A stretch of DNA of 64,000 bases from Ochotona curzoniae (lineage: Eukaryota > Chordata > Mammalia > Lagomorpha > Ochotonidae). Under the pieces are notes generated by a model that was not told the DNA's origin, ran no database searches, and saw only the letters and a list, made by a program, of their open reading frames with translations. The stretch is from NCBI RefSeq assembly GCF_017591425.1, contig NW_024465369.1:31333501-31397500 (forward strand). Reading direction: 5' to 3'. Of the stretch, positions 1 to 12,184 are shown piece by piece. A program made the translations under genes and the position numbers. Positions within the stretch are counted from its first letter, which is position 1; every line of letters starts with the position of its first letter.

Positions 1-199
1 CACAAGTTGATTTCATTTCATGGCTGTTGTGACTAACATTGCAATGAGCACGAGAAGTACAGTTACCTCATGAACTGATTTCATTTATTTTGCATAGAGT
101 ATTCGAATTAATGGGTCATAGAATACTGTTTTCCAGTTTTCTGAGGCATTTCCACATTTTCCTGACTAATTTATAATTCTACAGATTGTATGTTAAGTG

Positions 200-860
200 A
201 TTTTTTTTTTCCCCATGCACAGCATCATCTTTTTTGTCTTTGTGATAGTAACCATTCATAGGTACTAGGTATTGTGGTTTTGGTTTGCATTTCTTTAATG
301 ATTAATGATGTTGAGCATTATTTTCATTTACCTGATAACCAGATATGTGTCTTTTGAGAAATACTTGTTTAGGTTTTTTGACTGTATTGATTGAGTTTGT
401 GGTCTTAAATTGAGTTGCTTGAACTGCTTACGTATTTTGAGTACTAATTCTATCAATTGTATGGTTTGTAAATTTTGTCTCCCATTCCATAGGTTGCCTC
501 TTTCCTACTCTTAATTGCTCCCTTGATAGTATAGAAGTGGTTTAGTTTTGCTAATCTCATCTATTTTCACTTTTATTGCCTATGTCTTTGGGGTCGTATT
601 CAAACTTATTTTCTGGATTTGTGTCATGGAACTCTTCCCGTTGTTTTCTTCTGCTTCAATCATTGTCTACTTTCAGATAATTATATATGGATTGGGAGAT
701 AAAGGTCAAACAATTCCGCTACATATTGATATCCAGTTGTCCCCCAATGCTGTTTCTGATAACTATCTGTCCTTAACCCGTTTTATGTTTTTGGCATTTT
801 TATGTTTTAAATTGTATTCTGTCATTCTTGTTAATTTATTATGAAATCATTGAAATGTTT
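200..860 (-). repeat. LINE-1 3'-end fragment, antisense
   Basis: GGTTTGCATTTCTTTAATGA followed by TTAATGATGTTGAGCATT and CTTTTGAGAAATACTTG is the reverse complement of the widely conserved L1 3' UTR / ORF2 end. It is diverged and contains no useful ORF. Confidence 0.7.
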
Positions 861-1559
861 CTTATTTTTGCAGTAGTTTGCGCTCTTTTCGAGCTTTTTC
901 ATTTTCAATAAATACTCTTCTAGAGAAAGAGACAATGCAAGGAGAGCAGTAATTGAAGGGAATAAGAAAAGCTTTAGAAGAGGGGCTTTTGGGTCATGGC
1001 TAAAGTGCTACTTGTTTTTCTTTTATTTGTTTTTAATTTTTAATGTTGTAAATATTGTTTATGTAGTTGAAAGGGATTTGTGCCCATGTGGATATCCAGG
1101 TAGGGTAGGGAGGGTGGAGGTATGGAGGGAGGTAAGTGTGTGGTACAAATGTTTCAGTTTTTTTGTTTGTTTGTTTGTTGTTGTTGTTGTTTTATGTCCT
1201 CCTGTGTCTGTTTGGGGGAATGGAAAGAGGCCGCTCCTTGCTGTCAAACTGCATCAGGACCCGGGATGGGGGATGTTATTTGATATGTCTTAAGAGACCC
1301 TGATGTGGGAAAGAGTGTTCCGAGGGTGTTAGCTATTTTTTTTTAATAGTTCTGAAAAGTTGTTGGATTCATTGATCCAGGGTTGAGAAAATCTTTCCAA
1401 GGTCTATTGTTTGACAAAGTTCACCTTAGTGTATCCACAGACCCAAGAACATGCTGCAAAGCTTGGCCAGGAATTGTCCAACTGGTTTTGCTTTCTATCC
1501 TCTGATGAGGCAGCTGACATCCTCTACTGGCAGAGATGATCTGGCTGTCCACTGCATAG

Positions 1560-3250
1560 GCATCAACAACTGAGGATGCCCAGTCCCAATACATGCACTG
1601 TAAGGTTGGACCACATGTATTATGATTTTCCCTGTGGCTGGAATTGAATCTAGTGATCTAGTTAGGGAGTCACCTTGCCTGGGATGACCCCCAGTTTGAC
1701 TCTTGTGTGTGCATCAGCCTGTTTAGGGTCAGCTTCTGATCAGGTCACCTGCACCAGCCAATGCATATACTGGTTAAAGTAGCTGTCTGGTCAGTTCTAC
1801 CTCCAACCCAATCTCTCAAAGGAACTGATGGATGCTATGGCTCAGCTCACCTAAGACCCAGTCCTGATGCACACCAGCAGGTGCTGTGAGTTAGTCAGAG
1901 CAACCCACAAAAACCCTCATTGGGCCTGTCCCAAGTTTTGAGTTTTGCATTTGCAGTATGTGTTGCAGCGTAGCCCGGCCCATCCATCCATCATGCACAC
2001 CTGTGGCTTAATTCAGCCCACACATATGCTAAGAGATGCTTGTCCAACCTGGTCTGCCCCCAGGTCTGGCTTCTGTGCTCACTAATGGGAACTGCAATAC
2101 AGCAGGGGAGTGCTTACAGTACCCCCCAACCCTGAATCGCCCCTAGATTGAGCCCACATGCCAGTTGACGGATCCTGCATCCTGCCCAGACCAGGCTGCC
2201 TTCAGTCCCAGCTCCCATGCTCACCAGTGGAAGCAGCAACACAACATGGGAGTCCCTCAAGTTCCTGTACCAGGTCTTCTCCCAGCCCCAGGTCTTGGCA
2301 CATGTCACTGGGTACTGTAGCCGAGGCTGGCATGGCCCACCCCCATGTTTGCTGGTTGGTGGGGCAGGCTCAGCTCACCTCTAGTTCCAGTTATTGCTGG
2401 TGAGTGCAGCAGCCTAGCTCAGACTGGCGCCTATCCCCAGCCCTGGCCCTCATGTGAACTGGCAAGTGTTGTGGACCAACCCAATCTGGCCTGCACCCCA
2501 CCTAGGCTCTCGCTACTGCCAGCGTGTACTGCAGACTGGCCCAGTTTGGCCCAGCCCACACAAATGCCAAGGAATGCTGCAGTCCGGCCTGGTCTGGCCT
2601 GCCCCCAGTCCTGGCTCTTGTGCTTACCAGTGGGAACTGTAGTCTAGCAGGGGAGGTTACCAAGATCCCTTACCATGTCCACCCCCAGTCCTGGCATTTA
2701 CTGGCAGGTACTGCAACCTAGCCCAACTGGCCATAACCATTTTTGTTTTTGCCAGTGTGTGCTGTAGGCTAACCCAACCTGGTCCACTCAAAGACCCAGC
2801 TCTCATGTCACCCAGTAGGTGCCCCAGCCTCACCCAACCTAATCTGCATCGATTCTGGCTCCTATGGTGCCAGCTGGTACTGGGACCTGGCCTAATCTAA
2901 CCTGCCCCTAGATGCAGCTTATAGGCATGCCGTTAGGTGCTGCATCTTGGTCTTTCCTCAGCCTCAGCTTTCACATTCATCAGTGGAAGCTGCAGCCTAG
3001 CAAGTGAGTCTCCAAATTTCCACTACCAGGCCCATTCCCATTTCCAGATCTGTGTGCTGGCAGGTGCTTTGACCTAGCCTGGCATGACCCACCCACAGCC
3101 TCAGCTCTTCTCTGTGTGCGTTACAGCCTAACACAGTCTGGCAAGACCCTCAGTCTCTCCTACTGCCAGACCTGGCCCACTAATATGCCAATGAGTGCTA
3201 CAGGCCTTGCAGGCCCATGCCTGCCATAGCTCTTGTGCTTCCCAGTAGGC
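1560..3250. repeat. Divergent GC-rich tandem array (about 60-65 bp units)
   Basis: Repeating blocks of the type CCCCCAGTCCTGGCTCTTGT, ACCAGTGGGAACTGCAGCCTAG and CCTGGTCTGGCC recur more than 15 times with heavy divergence. The same family appears in reverse orientation at 62760-64000. I do not recognise a named satellite. It may be an internal tandem array of a transposon. Confidence 0.6.
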
Positions 3251-3254
3251 ACTG

Positions 3255-3410
3255 CTGTGGGAGTTAGATGCTATTTGTGATGCCCACATCTTATTTACCA
3301 GGATGCCTGGTTACAAATCCTGGTTTTGCTTCTGATGTAACATTCCTGCCAATGTACATCCTTGGAAGCAGCTATTTAGTGGCTGAAGCTCTCTCTTTTC
3401 CTTTTAAACA
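3255..3410 (+). mobile_element. Old C-type SINE fragment
   Basis: GATGCCCACATCTTATTTAC, then GGTTACAAATCCTGG, then TTCCTGCCAATGTACATCC follow the older C-repeat layout. Confidence 0.6.
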
Positions 3411-3479
3411 AAAGCAGAAGCTTTGAGGCAATGAATTTTCACTTCATGCACTGTTTAGATTCAGAAGCATCCTGTATTT

Positions 3480-3785
3480 TTTTTTTAAGATTTGCTTATT
3501 TATATTTGAAATGAAAATTTATAGAGAGGAGAGATAGAGAATGATCTTTCATTATTGGTTCTTTTTTCATTGGCCCCAACAGCTGGACCTGAGCTGATCT
3601 GAAGCCAGGAGGTAGGAGCCTCCTTTAGGTCTCATATGGGTGCAAGGGCCCAAGGACCTGTGCCGTCCTCTGCTTTCCTAGGCCATAAGCAAAGAGCTGG
3701 ATGGGAAGTGGAACAGCCAAGATATGAACCCGCTCCCACATAGAATGCTGGGAGTTAATTGAGTCACCTCATTAGTTCCCAGCCT
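3480..3785 (-). mobile_element. C-type SINE
   Basis: T-rich tail followed by AGAGAGGAGAGATAGAGAATG, then AGCTGGATGGGAAGTGGAAC; moderately diverged. Confidence 0.75.
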
Positions 3786-4075
3786 CCTTTACTATTAAGA
3801 AACTTCTTTTACTTAGACCAGTCAAAGCTAGGATGATTGATTTTTCCTACTGTCTGAAATGCTAAGAACTTTGCTATAAGTCTTAGGTGTGTTGTTTCTT
3901 AAAATTTAAGAAAATGCTGTCATATAATACAAAAATGGAATCTGACAGAAGTAATGGAGTTAAGATTACCTTCAAATCTCTATAAATGTAAAAAATTAAA
4001 CTGCTCTAATTTTACTGGCCTGGAGAATAGAAATATCAATAGTTGTGGTTAGCAAATGTGATTCTTTTGATTCTT

Positions 4076-4335
4076 TTTTTTAAATTTATTTTTATTGTAA
4101 AGTCAGATATACAGAGAGGAGGAGAGACAGAGAGGAAGATCTTCCGTCCAATGATGAATTCCCCAAGCAGCCATAACGGCTGGAGCTGAGCCAGTCCGAA
4201 ACCAGGAGCCAGGAACTTCTTTCTCCAGGGAGCTGGATGGGAAGTGGAGCTGCCGGGATTAGAACCGGCGCCCATATGGGATCCTGGGCGTGCAAGACGA
4301 GAACTTTAACCACTATTCTATTGTGCCAGGGCCTA
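4076..4335 (-). mobile_element. C-type SINE with target-site duplication
   Basis: Flanked by CTTTTGATTCTT on both sides (about 4064 and 4337). It is internally shortened and lacks the middle part with the GACGGCCCAAAGC block. Confidence 0.85.
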
Positions 4336-4601
4336 CTCTTTTGATTCTTGAAATATCTGTGATACTGTCTCCCCAGCTTACAGGTCACGATTGGCAAAAG
4401 ATTTTGTTTTCTACCATATTCAACAAATACGTGTTAAACATAAGTTTGGGATCTAGAGCTTTTGCTGTTACAGGTTAATGACTCATTGAAGTTTAAAATG
4501 TCTGTAATCTTCCTTACAGAATTACTCCAAGTAGAGCGAGCTGTTCTCATCTTTGAAGAATCTTAGTTTGCTCTATAGTATTTATGCATGTACTTTTCAA
4601 A

Positions 4602-4915
4602 ATAAAATTTGTTTTTATTGGAAAGTCAGATTTACAGAGAGAGCCAAAGAAAAAGATCTTCCATCCACTGATTCACTCCCTAGATAGCCACAGTGGACTG
4701 AGCTGAGCTGATATGAAGCCAGGAACCAGGAGCTTTTTCCAGGTCTCCCACGCGGGTGCAGGGTCCCAAGGCTTTGGGCCATCCTCAACTGCTTTCCCAG
4801 GCCACAGGCAAGGATCTGGATGGGAAGTGGAACAGCTGGGACATATACTGGCACCCATCTGGGATTCCGGCACATAGAAGGCCAGGACTTTAGCAACTAA
4901 GTTACTGTGCGGGTA
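4602..4915 (-). mobile_element. C-type SINE
   Basis: Full-length antisense copy from TTTTTATTGGAAAGTCAG to TACTGTGCGGGTACTTCT. GTACTT flanks both ends. Confidence 0.85.
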
Positions 4916-4968
4916 CTTCTAAAAGAAAAGTTTAGGTAGCAGAAATGAATATAAAGAAGGCATAATGC

Positions 4969-5300
4969 GGGCCCGGCGTGATAGCGTAGTGGTTGAAGTC
5001 CTCACTTTGAATGCACCGGGATCCCATATGGGCATCTGTTCTAATTCTGGCAGCTCCACTTCCCATCCAGCTCCCTGCTTGTGGCCTGGGAAAGCAGTTG
5101 AGGAGGGCCCAAAGCTTTGGGACCCTGCACCTGCATGGGAGACCCTTCGGGAGAGCTCCTGGTTCCTGGCTTTGGATTGGCCCCAAGTAGCACTGGCCGT
5201 TGTGATCACTTGGGGAATGAATCATCAGACAGAAAATTTTCCTTTCAGTCTTTCCTCCTCCCTGTATTTCTGACTTTCCAGTAAATAAATAAATCTAAAA
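4969..5300 (+). mobile_element. C-type SINE, full length
   Basis: GGGCCCGGCGTGATAGCGTAG at the head and CCAGTAAATAAATAAATCT at the tail. The internal promoter-like box is degenerate (TGTTCTAATTC). Confidence 0.9.
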
Positions 5301-5940
5301 AAACACAAAATACACGTTAAACCATTAAGGTTTGGTGCAACTGTTAATGGGACTGCTTGTCTAACTTCTGCTGTCATTATTTTCAAATAACAGATGTTAA
5401 TATGCTTATTTCTTCTCGAATATTTAATAAAGGTGTTGGTGAGACTCTGAGGCATGCTTTTCAAATATAGTTATTCACATTTTTTAAAAGAAAATTAGAT
5501 GTTATTGATGTTTAAATCTTTAGAATGTTAGTACAATTAGAATGTGTTTGTTTAAAGTACTAATTTTCCCATATCTTGGAATAAATTTTTTATCTTCTGT
5601 ACTTAACAAGTGATTATTTTTCTTATATTTTGTAGTCTTTAAGGTCTTTTGTACCTGTTTTCTGCTTATGGAAGTTACGTGGTTTATATGTTCAAAAAGA
5701 GATTGAGGTAATAAAAGCTTGCATTTTAAACAACGAGCAGTATTATAGACTTACATATTTAAAGAATCTTTTGGTACTGAAAGTGTAGTGTTTATGTCTG
5801 CCTAAAAGATGAGAACAATAAGTTAGTATAGCTCTTTACGTATAATGTCTAAAATCTTTCTGTTCAGAAATAAGAAAAAGGCAATTTTAGAAATCTCATA
5901 GAAGATTCCTAGTGCCCTTTTCTGTCTTTGAGTGATAACA

Positions 5941-6172
5941 AGTAAGCTTACTCACCAAATGCCTGCAACAGCTGTGACTGGGTCAGCCTGATTTCAGGAG
6001 TTCGGAACCCGGTGCAGCTCTCCCACGTGGATGACAGGAGCCCCTGGCACTTGAGCCATCACTTCTGCTCAGCATGCTACATTAGCACATATCGGTGGTT
6101 GGAGACTGGTATTAAACCTCAGCGATCTGATTTAAGATGCAGCATACTTTCTGGCTTCTTAGTTGCTAAGTC
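5941..6172 (-). mobile_element. Old C-type SINE, 3' truncated
   Basis: CTCACCAAATGCCTGCAACAGC, then GGTATTAAACCTC, then GCAGCATACTTTCTGGC; strongly diverged. Confidence 0.55.
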
Positions 6173-6239
6173 AACTTATTAACATCCTTCCTGTTACTTT
6201 TTTAGTTCCATTCTCCATAAACTTTTTGAAGGCCCTCAT

Positions 6240-7915
6240 AAATAATTTTGCTCATGCCACTGTAGTCAAGAAATTGTGCAGAAAGTTTATGCAGCATCCT
6301 ATTGTATAACTCGAAATTATTGTAACTTGCCCTTACCAGTTTCAGCTGTTGGAGGTGTGACTAGAAAGATCATGTTTATTTTGAGCCTGACTGCCAATGC
6401 TTGCTCTATCTTTGATCATGCTGGAACAAAGAAAAGATGTGTACAATTGAGATCACACTGTTTGGCATCCATTACCCCCACAGTTGGAGGTGTGCATTCA
6501 GAATATGAGTCAATGGATTTTATCATGCATCTAGACAGTATTGTTGTTCAAGCAGAGCATGTATTTACAAGTTTGAAGGGCTCTTCAGGAGATTTTTTAA
6601 TTGAGAACAGTCTAAAACTTTGTAGAACATCTGTGGTGCTCATTAACATCATATTTAAAACCTTGTTTGAGAGATTATACACAGTTTAAAAGGAAATAAA
6701 TATAGAAATTTTTTTCTTCTTTTTTAACTCCCTGAAAGAAAACATAAAGACTACTGAAGAGATCTGACTGTCTGGGCCCACCTGTAGATGGTCTTGGTGA
6801 GTCTGGACACTCTTCTTGGGCCTTTCTACTTTGCTTTTGTGAGATTTGAGAGTCTGCTTTTGGCGACTGTTTGTGTCAGGAAGAACTTTACAGCAAATGC
6901 AGACTTGGAATACTAGAGGCTTGTAAGAGCTGCATTCCATGTAGAGGTTCAGTTCAGCAAAGGACTATTACAGGACAGAGAGGAGTCTAGAACATGTACC
7001 ACTAGAAAATGAAACCACTATCTTGACTTAAGTACTTCCTGGTTTTCCACAAGTTGATATGACCTCAGGCTACGCTTTCTCCTCAGAGTGTGCTACAGTT
7101 GTCAGAATCTCTTCATCTTGGCCGTGGCTCAAGAGTTGAGGACATTGCTATATTACTGAGTACATAGAAACTCAAGAGCTGACTTGTGGCAACTTGACAG
7201 CAAGTAGGTGATAGGAAACAGAGTGTCAGGCAGTACAGCAGGAATAGCACACTACAGGAAACAGCTGGTGACTTACATAGACAATTCCCACTTCCATGCT
7301 TCCTGTTAAAATTTCTCAGCTTTGTGCTCTTACAAAAGCAATACTCATTCAGTGACAACTGTTTCTCAGATTTTGAATTTTTATTGTTTCCTGAACTAGT
7401 GATATATAGTAATGGCAACATAATGGAAAGGCAAACATTTTTGCTCTACATTCAACAATTCAGATTACCTCCGACACCAGATATTTGTAGGGTTTACACA
7501 CAGTTCTTTAGCAGATACCTCCTGGGCATTCTCCTGTTCAATTCTGATTCTGTCCCTCTTGCCACCAAATGCTAGTTGCAAGCTCAAAATTATTTCACCT
7601 GGGCTTTTCACTGACTAAGCTACTGTATTGGGTCCTATATTTTGATTCTTGTTTTTAATTTTATTATATTTACTCTCTTTTATAGTTAAGTGATTTTCTC
7701 TGGTAAGGTGTGTTGATTTGATTTTTTTTCATAAGACTATTAGAGATTTTTGTTTTGTGAAACTATCTTTTGGCTGTAACTGATTGTTTTTAGGAATAAC
7801 AGCATGGCATTGGCTGCACTGAGGAAATCAAAATACTAATAAAGAACTCTGTCGTTGCTCTCTATTCCTATTAAGTTGCCATTTGGAACCCCTGCATCCC
7901 AAATTGAAATAAGCC
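6240..7915. other. Unassigned PPIG intron sequence
   Basis: No exon or repeat family was recognised. A 137-codon open frame at 6276-6689 has no motif I know. Two related GTTGGAGGTGTG segments occur at 6349-6360 and 6483-6494. Confidence 0.4.
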
Positions 7916-7919
7916 TTTT

Positions 7920-8250
7920 AAAAAAAGGCTTGATTTTTATTTATTTAAAAGGCAGAGTTATAGAGAGGTAAGGAGAGACACACACACAGAGTGATAGGGA
8001 GGGAGATACAGAGAATGAAGGAGGTCTTCCATCCTCTGGTTCACTCCCCAAATTGCCACAGTATTGGCACTGGTCCTTTCAGAACACAGTAGCCCAGAGC
8101 TGCTTCTGTGTCTGCCATGTGGGTGCAGAGGCCCAACTGTTTTCCCAGTTTCATTAACAGGGAACTGAGTCAGAAATGAAGTTGCCGGGTCTTGAACCCA
8201 TGCCTATGTGTCACCTATAGCTAATTTGCTGTGCCTCAATGCCAGTTGCT
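7920..8250 (-). mobile_element. Old C-type SINE
   Basis: TTTATTTAAAAGGCAGAGTTA, then GGTTCACTCCCCAAATTGCC, then GGTCTTGAACCCATGCC; diverged. A + oriented fragment follows to about 8370. Confidence 0.7.
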
Positions 8251-8375
8251 TTACTCCTGATTCAGCTCCCTGCTGATGCATCTGGAGAACAGTGAATGAT
8301 GTCTGAAATACTTGGTTTCTGCTGTCCACCCTGGGAGATTCTTAATCACCTGACCCAACCCCAGCTGTTGCAGCT

Positions 8376-8646
8376 ATTGAAAGGCAGATTTGCAGAGAGG
8401 AGAGAGGAATTTTCCATTCACTGGTTCACACCTTAGCTGCAATGGCCAGAGCTGAGCTGATCTGTAGCCATGAGCCCCCTGTCGCGCTCTCGTTTGGTGC
8501 AGGGTCCCAAGGGGTTTGGGCCATTCTCCAGGCCACTAACAGGGAGCTAGATCAGAATAGGAACAGCTGGGACATGAACCAGCAATCATATGGGAAGTGG
8601 TACCACAGGCAGAGAATTAGCTTACTGTGCCACTACACCGGCCCTC
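8376..8646 (-). mobile_element. C-type SINE
   Basis: ATTGAAAGGCAGATTTGCAG to CCACTACACCGGCCCTC. Confidence 0.75.
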
Positions 8647-8799
8647 ACAGGTCTTTTTTTTTTTTTAAAAAGTAAATAAATAAGAGTACATTTTAGTTTG
8701 TCTATATAGTTAGTATTAACCAGTGAATTTTCTGCCTTCTGATAGTAGCATCTGTTTCATTCAGTTTGAAGAATTCTTTTGGTAACTTTATTATTATCT

Positions 8800-9092
8800 T
8801 GAGATATATTTATTTGAAAGGCAGAGTGACAGAGATTTTTGCATCCTCTTGTTCACTGCCCAAATGGCCACAGTAGCTCCTACCTGCACCTGGCCAAAGC
8901 CAGGAACTAGGATCTTCAGCTGGGTCTTAGCACAGGTGGCAGGGGCCTAAGTATTGGGCCAGAATTGTGTGTTGCCAGGTACTTTAGCAGGGAAGCTGAA
9001 TCAGAAATAAAGCAGCAGGATCTCAAACCGGTTTCTGATATGGGTTGCCAGCAACACAGGCAGTGGCTTGATGCATTAAGCCTCGGTGACCC
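8800..9092 (-). mobile_element. Old C-type SINE
   Basis: ATATTTATTTGAAAGGCAGAG, then GCAGGATCTCAAACCGGTTTC, to AAGCCTCGGTGACCCTC. Confidence 0.7.
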
Positions 9093-9659
9093 TCTTAGTA
9101 TTTTTTCGAAGATCTGATGTTAATACATTCTGCTTGTCTGACTATATCTTTATCTCCCTTTATCTCAAAAATAATCTTTCTGGGGGCAGTATTCCTTGTT
9201 CGCATGTTTGGTTTTTTTTTTCCTTCAGTGCCTTGAAGTATGAATCCATTCACTCCTGACCTGTAAGGTTCTGCAAAGAAGTCTGTAGTCAAGCAAGAAT
9301 ACTTTTATGTGTGGTTTCTATTCTTTAGCAGCTTGGAGAATCTTCCAGGCTTTGATTGTAGCTTATCTGTGGTAGACTTGGTTGTAACTCTCCTTCCACC
9401 CATTGGAAGAACTGACAGACCACCACCATGCCGAGATTCCACCTTGGCAGCACCTGGGCAGCACATGCCATTTGCATCTCAAAGGAAAGGACTCAAGTTA
9501 TTGTCATATTCCCGCACCCTTTAACAGATGTGCAACTGTTGCTATTTGTATTAGTTTCTTGTCCTTTTAAGAAATTTGTTTCATTTGCAAAGGTCTTCCA
9601 TTTGTCTGTTCAGTTCCAAATGCGTTGTTCCAGATAGCTTAAAACCTAGAGCCTATTAT

Positions 9660-9976
9660 AAGATTTATTTATTTTTATTGCCAAGTCAGATATACAGAGA
9701 TGAAGAGAGACAGAGAGGAAGATCTTCTATCTGATGAGTCATTTCTCAAGCGGCCACAAAGGCCAGAGCTGTACCGACGGGAAGCCAGGAGTCCGGAGCC
9801 TCTTCCTGGTCTTCCATGTGAATGCAGGGTCCCAAGGCTTTGAGCCATCCTCAGCTGCTTTCCCAGGCCACCAGCAGGGAGCTGGATGGGAAGTAGGACT
9901 GCCGGGATTAGAATCACATGTGGAATCCCAGCACATTCAAGGTGAGGACTTTAGCTGCTAGGCTACTGTGCTGGAG
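9660..9976 (-). mobile_element. C-type SINE, full length
   Basis: AGATTTATTTATTTTTATTG to GGCTACTGTGCTGGAGGC, containing GCCATCCTCAGCTGCTTTCCC. Confidence 0.88.
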
Positions 9977-9984
9977 GCTATTTA

Positions 9985-10070
9985 CTCTTTTTTTTCTTTT
10001 AATATTTATTTGTTTTTATTGGAAAGGCAGATGCACAGTACTTTATCCGCTACGCTATCACGCTGGGCCC
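9985..10070 (-). mobile_element. Internally deleted C-type SINE
   Basis: Only the tail (TTTATTGGAAAGGCAGATGC) and head (CGCTACGCTATCACGCTGGG) remain. An L1 insertion follows directly. Confidence 0.75.
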
Positions 10071-10086
10071 TCAAACACCATTTTCT

Positions 10087-10598
10087 TTTTTTAAATTATT
10101 GATTACATTGTATTATGAGACACAGTTCCATAGGTACTGGGGTTCCCCCCAAGCCTCCCCCCATAGTGGACTCCTCCACCTTGTTGTGAGACCACAGTTC
10201 AAGTTCAGTTGAGACACCTTCATTGTAAGCATATACCAAGCATAGAGTCCAGCATTTTATTATCCAGATAAGTTCATCTGCTTCTTGGGGAGACCTTCCC
10301 TGGTCTGAAGGTAGGGCCAAGAGAGCAAGATCCTGATCAATTAAAAGCCCCAGCAGCAACAATATATATCGCTATGGAAATAATTGATATAGTGTTGAGT
10401 AAACAATATGTTAAAATTACATATAAGTTCTTAACAACCTCCTGCGACTATTTCAATGACATTTTAACAATTGAGGTGCATAACAGCTTTGGGGGGGAAT
10501 GCAGAAAAATCTCTCATACCGTGGTGAGGAGTACTTGTTCTTTGTGTTCTACCTAGTAGGGCATGTGTGAGTCCATGATGACCAATCTTTCTTTGTTG
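10087..10598 (-). mobile_element. 5'-truncated LINE-1 insertion with intact target-site duplication
   Basis: The duplication TCAAACACCATTTTCT occurs at 10071-10086 and 10599-10614. Between the copies is a T-rich end followed by TGATTACATTGTATTATGAG and CCATAGGTACTGGGGTTCC, which I read as an antisense lagomorph L1 3' UTR. About 510 bp were inserted into an internally deleted SINE remnant. Confidence 0.75.
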
Positions 10599-10619
10599 TC
10601 AAACACCATTTTCTAAACA

Positions 10620-11970
10620 ATCTACTTGATAGTGCCTGACATTTAAGTGTGTTGTATTACTATACAGATAGTTATGAATCTTTTTGGTTATCTGCATGTT
10701 GTGATATTGTGCTTCACTAAAATGTTTTCTTCAAAATATTGTAAAATGTTTTAATGGTCACTTTAAACTACATTTGGTGATGGAGAGGGACAGACTTGCC
10801 TTCAGAATAAATCAACTGCAGTATATGTAAATTGGAACTGGTGAATAACCTTTTCATTCGTGGGTAAAATATTTTTAACTAAGCATTTTTAGCAGGTTTT
10901 TTTTGTGTTTATTTGGATTATTTTTATTTTGGTTGTATATATGTAGTCTTGTATCTTCATTTAAAGTTACCCATATTGCTTATGTACTTATTTGCTCTTT
11001 CAGGTTTCTTTAGAAGCTTTCCACAGCTTTCCACAATCCCCCTTAGACCTACATACTTCTCAGATTTTTATTTTAGTACAGTATATATAGTATGTGTCTA
11101 AAGGTAGATATTTTGCTTTATATTATCAGCAGTAGTGATTTGGGGTTCAGAATCACAGTTGGATTCAAGAGAAAGAGTGAGTTTTATCGAAAACTAAGTT
11201 TACTTACCCTTAAAAAAATGTAGCGTAGAAAACAGCATACAATGTACAGACAGGATGCCAGGCATCTCATTCCTGATAGGTTTGTGGTCCTGAGGAACGT
11301 AAGCAGTTGAAGGATGGAGACTCGGTTGATTAAAAGCCAAGTCAGCTCTTATACCTCACTCAATTCTGCACTGTAGCAGTGTTAGCACCACTAGAATACT
11401 CAGATTACTGTATAGTACATCTCAGAAGCTTCATTTGTTTGCTAGTTGCCTAGTTCTTAACAGCATTTGATCTTTTGGATCTGTTTAAAAATCATTTACT
11501 TCCTTACAATAGAATTTAAGTTGGAAAATGACTTTTCATAGAGATGCCAAAACATCATGGGCACATGACTTCCTTTGAATTGTGAGTTATGAATCTGCTC
11601 TTCAACTAAAGTTAAATTTTCTAATCATGAGAAGAAAACTCTGAGATTAAAATTATCTGTTGCTCTTGATAAGAGAAAAAGCAGGACACTGCAAGAAAAT
11701 TTTAATTTGAGAGTCTTAGTTGTTAGCTTTGCTTCATTAACATTTCATAAAATTTAGTTTAACATTTTAGAATTACATTGTGATACTTTTCAAAACATTG
11801 ATTGGCTTGATATAGCATCCTGACCCATGATTCTATTTCTGTACTTCTCAGATCAAATAGCTGGATAAGATGAAGGTTAAATTCTGGGCTCAGTGAAAGT
11901 CTGCCGAGAAATTTGATTTCCAGTTACAGTTTGTTTCCTGGTACCCATGTCCTTTTTGTTTTTATTAAAG
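10620..11970. other. PPIG intron, mostly unique AT-rich
   Basis: No repeat or exon was recognised. CTAAAG/GTAGAT near 11098 looks like a donor, but the sequence before it does not encode the PPIG residues expected. Confidence 0.5.
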
Positions 11971-12184
11971 CTAAGAAAGAAGAAAAGAAAAGGCGTAAGT
12001 CATCGTCATCTTCCTCCTCGTCATCCAGTGACTCCGATAGCTCCAGTGATTCTCAGTCCTCTTCTGATTCTTCTGATTCTGAAAGTGCTTCTGAAGAGAA
12101 GTCAAAGAAAAGGAAAAAGAAACATCGGAAAAATTCCCGAAAACATAAGAAGGAAAAGAAGAAGCGAAAGAAAAGCAAGAAAAG
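11971..12184 (+). CDS. PPIG: PPIG coding exon: poly-Ser and Lys/Arg block
   Basis: The acceptor is TTTATTAAAG before 11971. The first two bases complete a codon started in an upstream exon, and the exon ends with AG, two bases of a Ser codon. It encodes KKEEKKRRK, about ten serines, alternating DS/SS residues, then a highly basic KKRKKKHRK stretch that is probably a nuclear localisation signal (inference). The donor GT at 12185 sits inside a 17-bp target-site duplication of a SINE that begins only about six bases into the intron. Confidence 0.95.

Noticed and set aside
1560..3250. CRISPR-like array
   Set aside because: Units are contiguous and diverged with no constant repeat/unique spacer alternation, and the DNA is mammalian.
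4969..5050. tRNA gene at SINE heads
   Set aside because: The A/B-box-like sequence belongs to the tRNA-derived SINE head; there is no complete cloverleaf.
11090..11110. CTAAAG/GTAGAT as donor of the preceding PPIG exon
   Set aside because: The upstream bases contain in-frame stops and do not encode the cyclophilin end expected before KKEEKKRRK.
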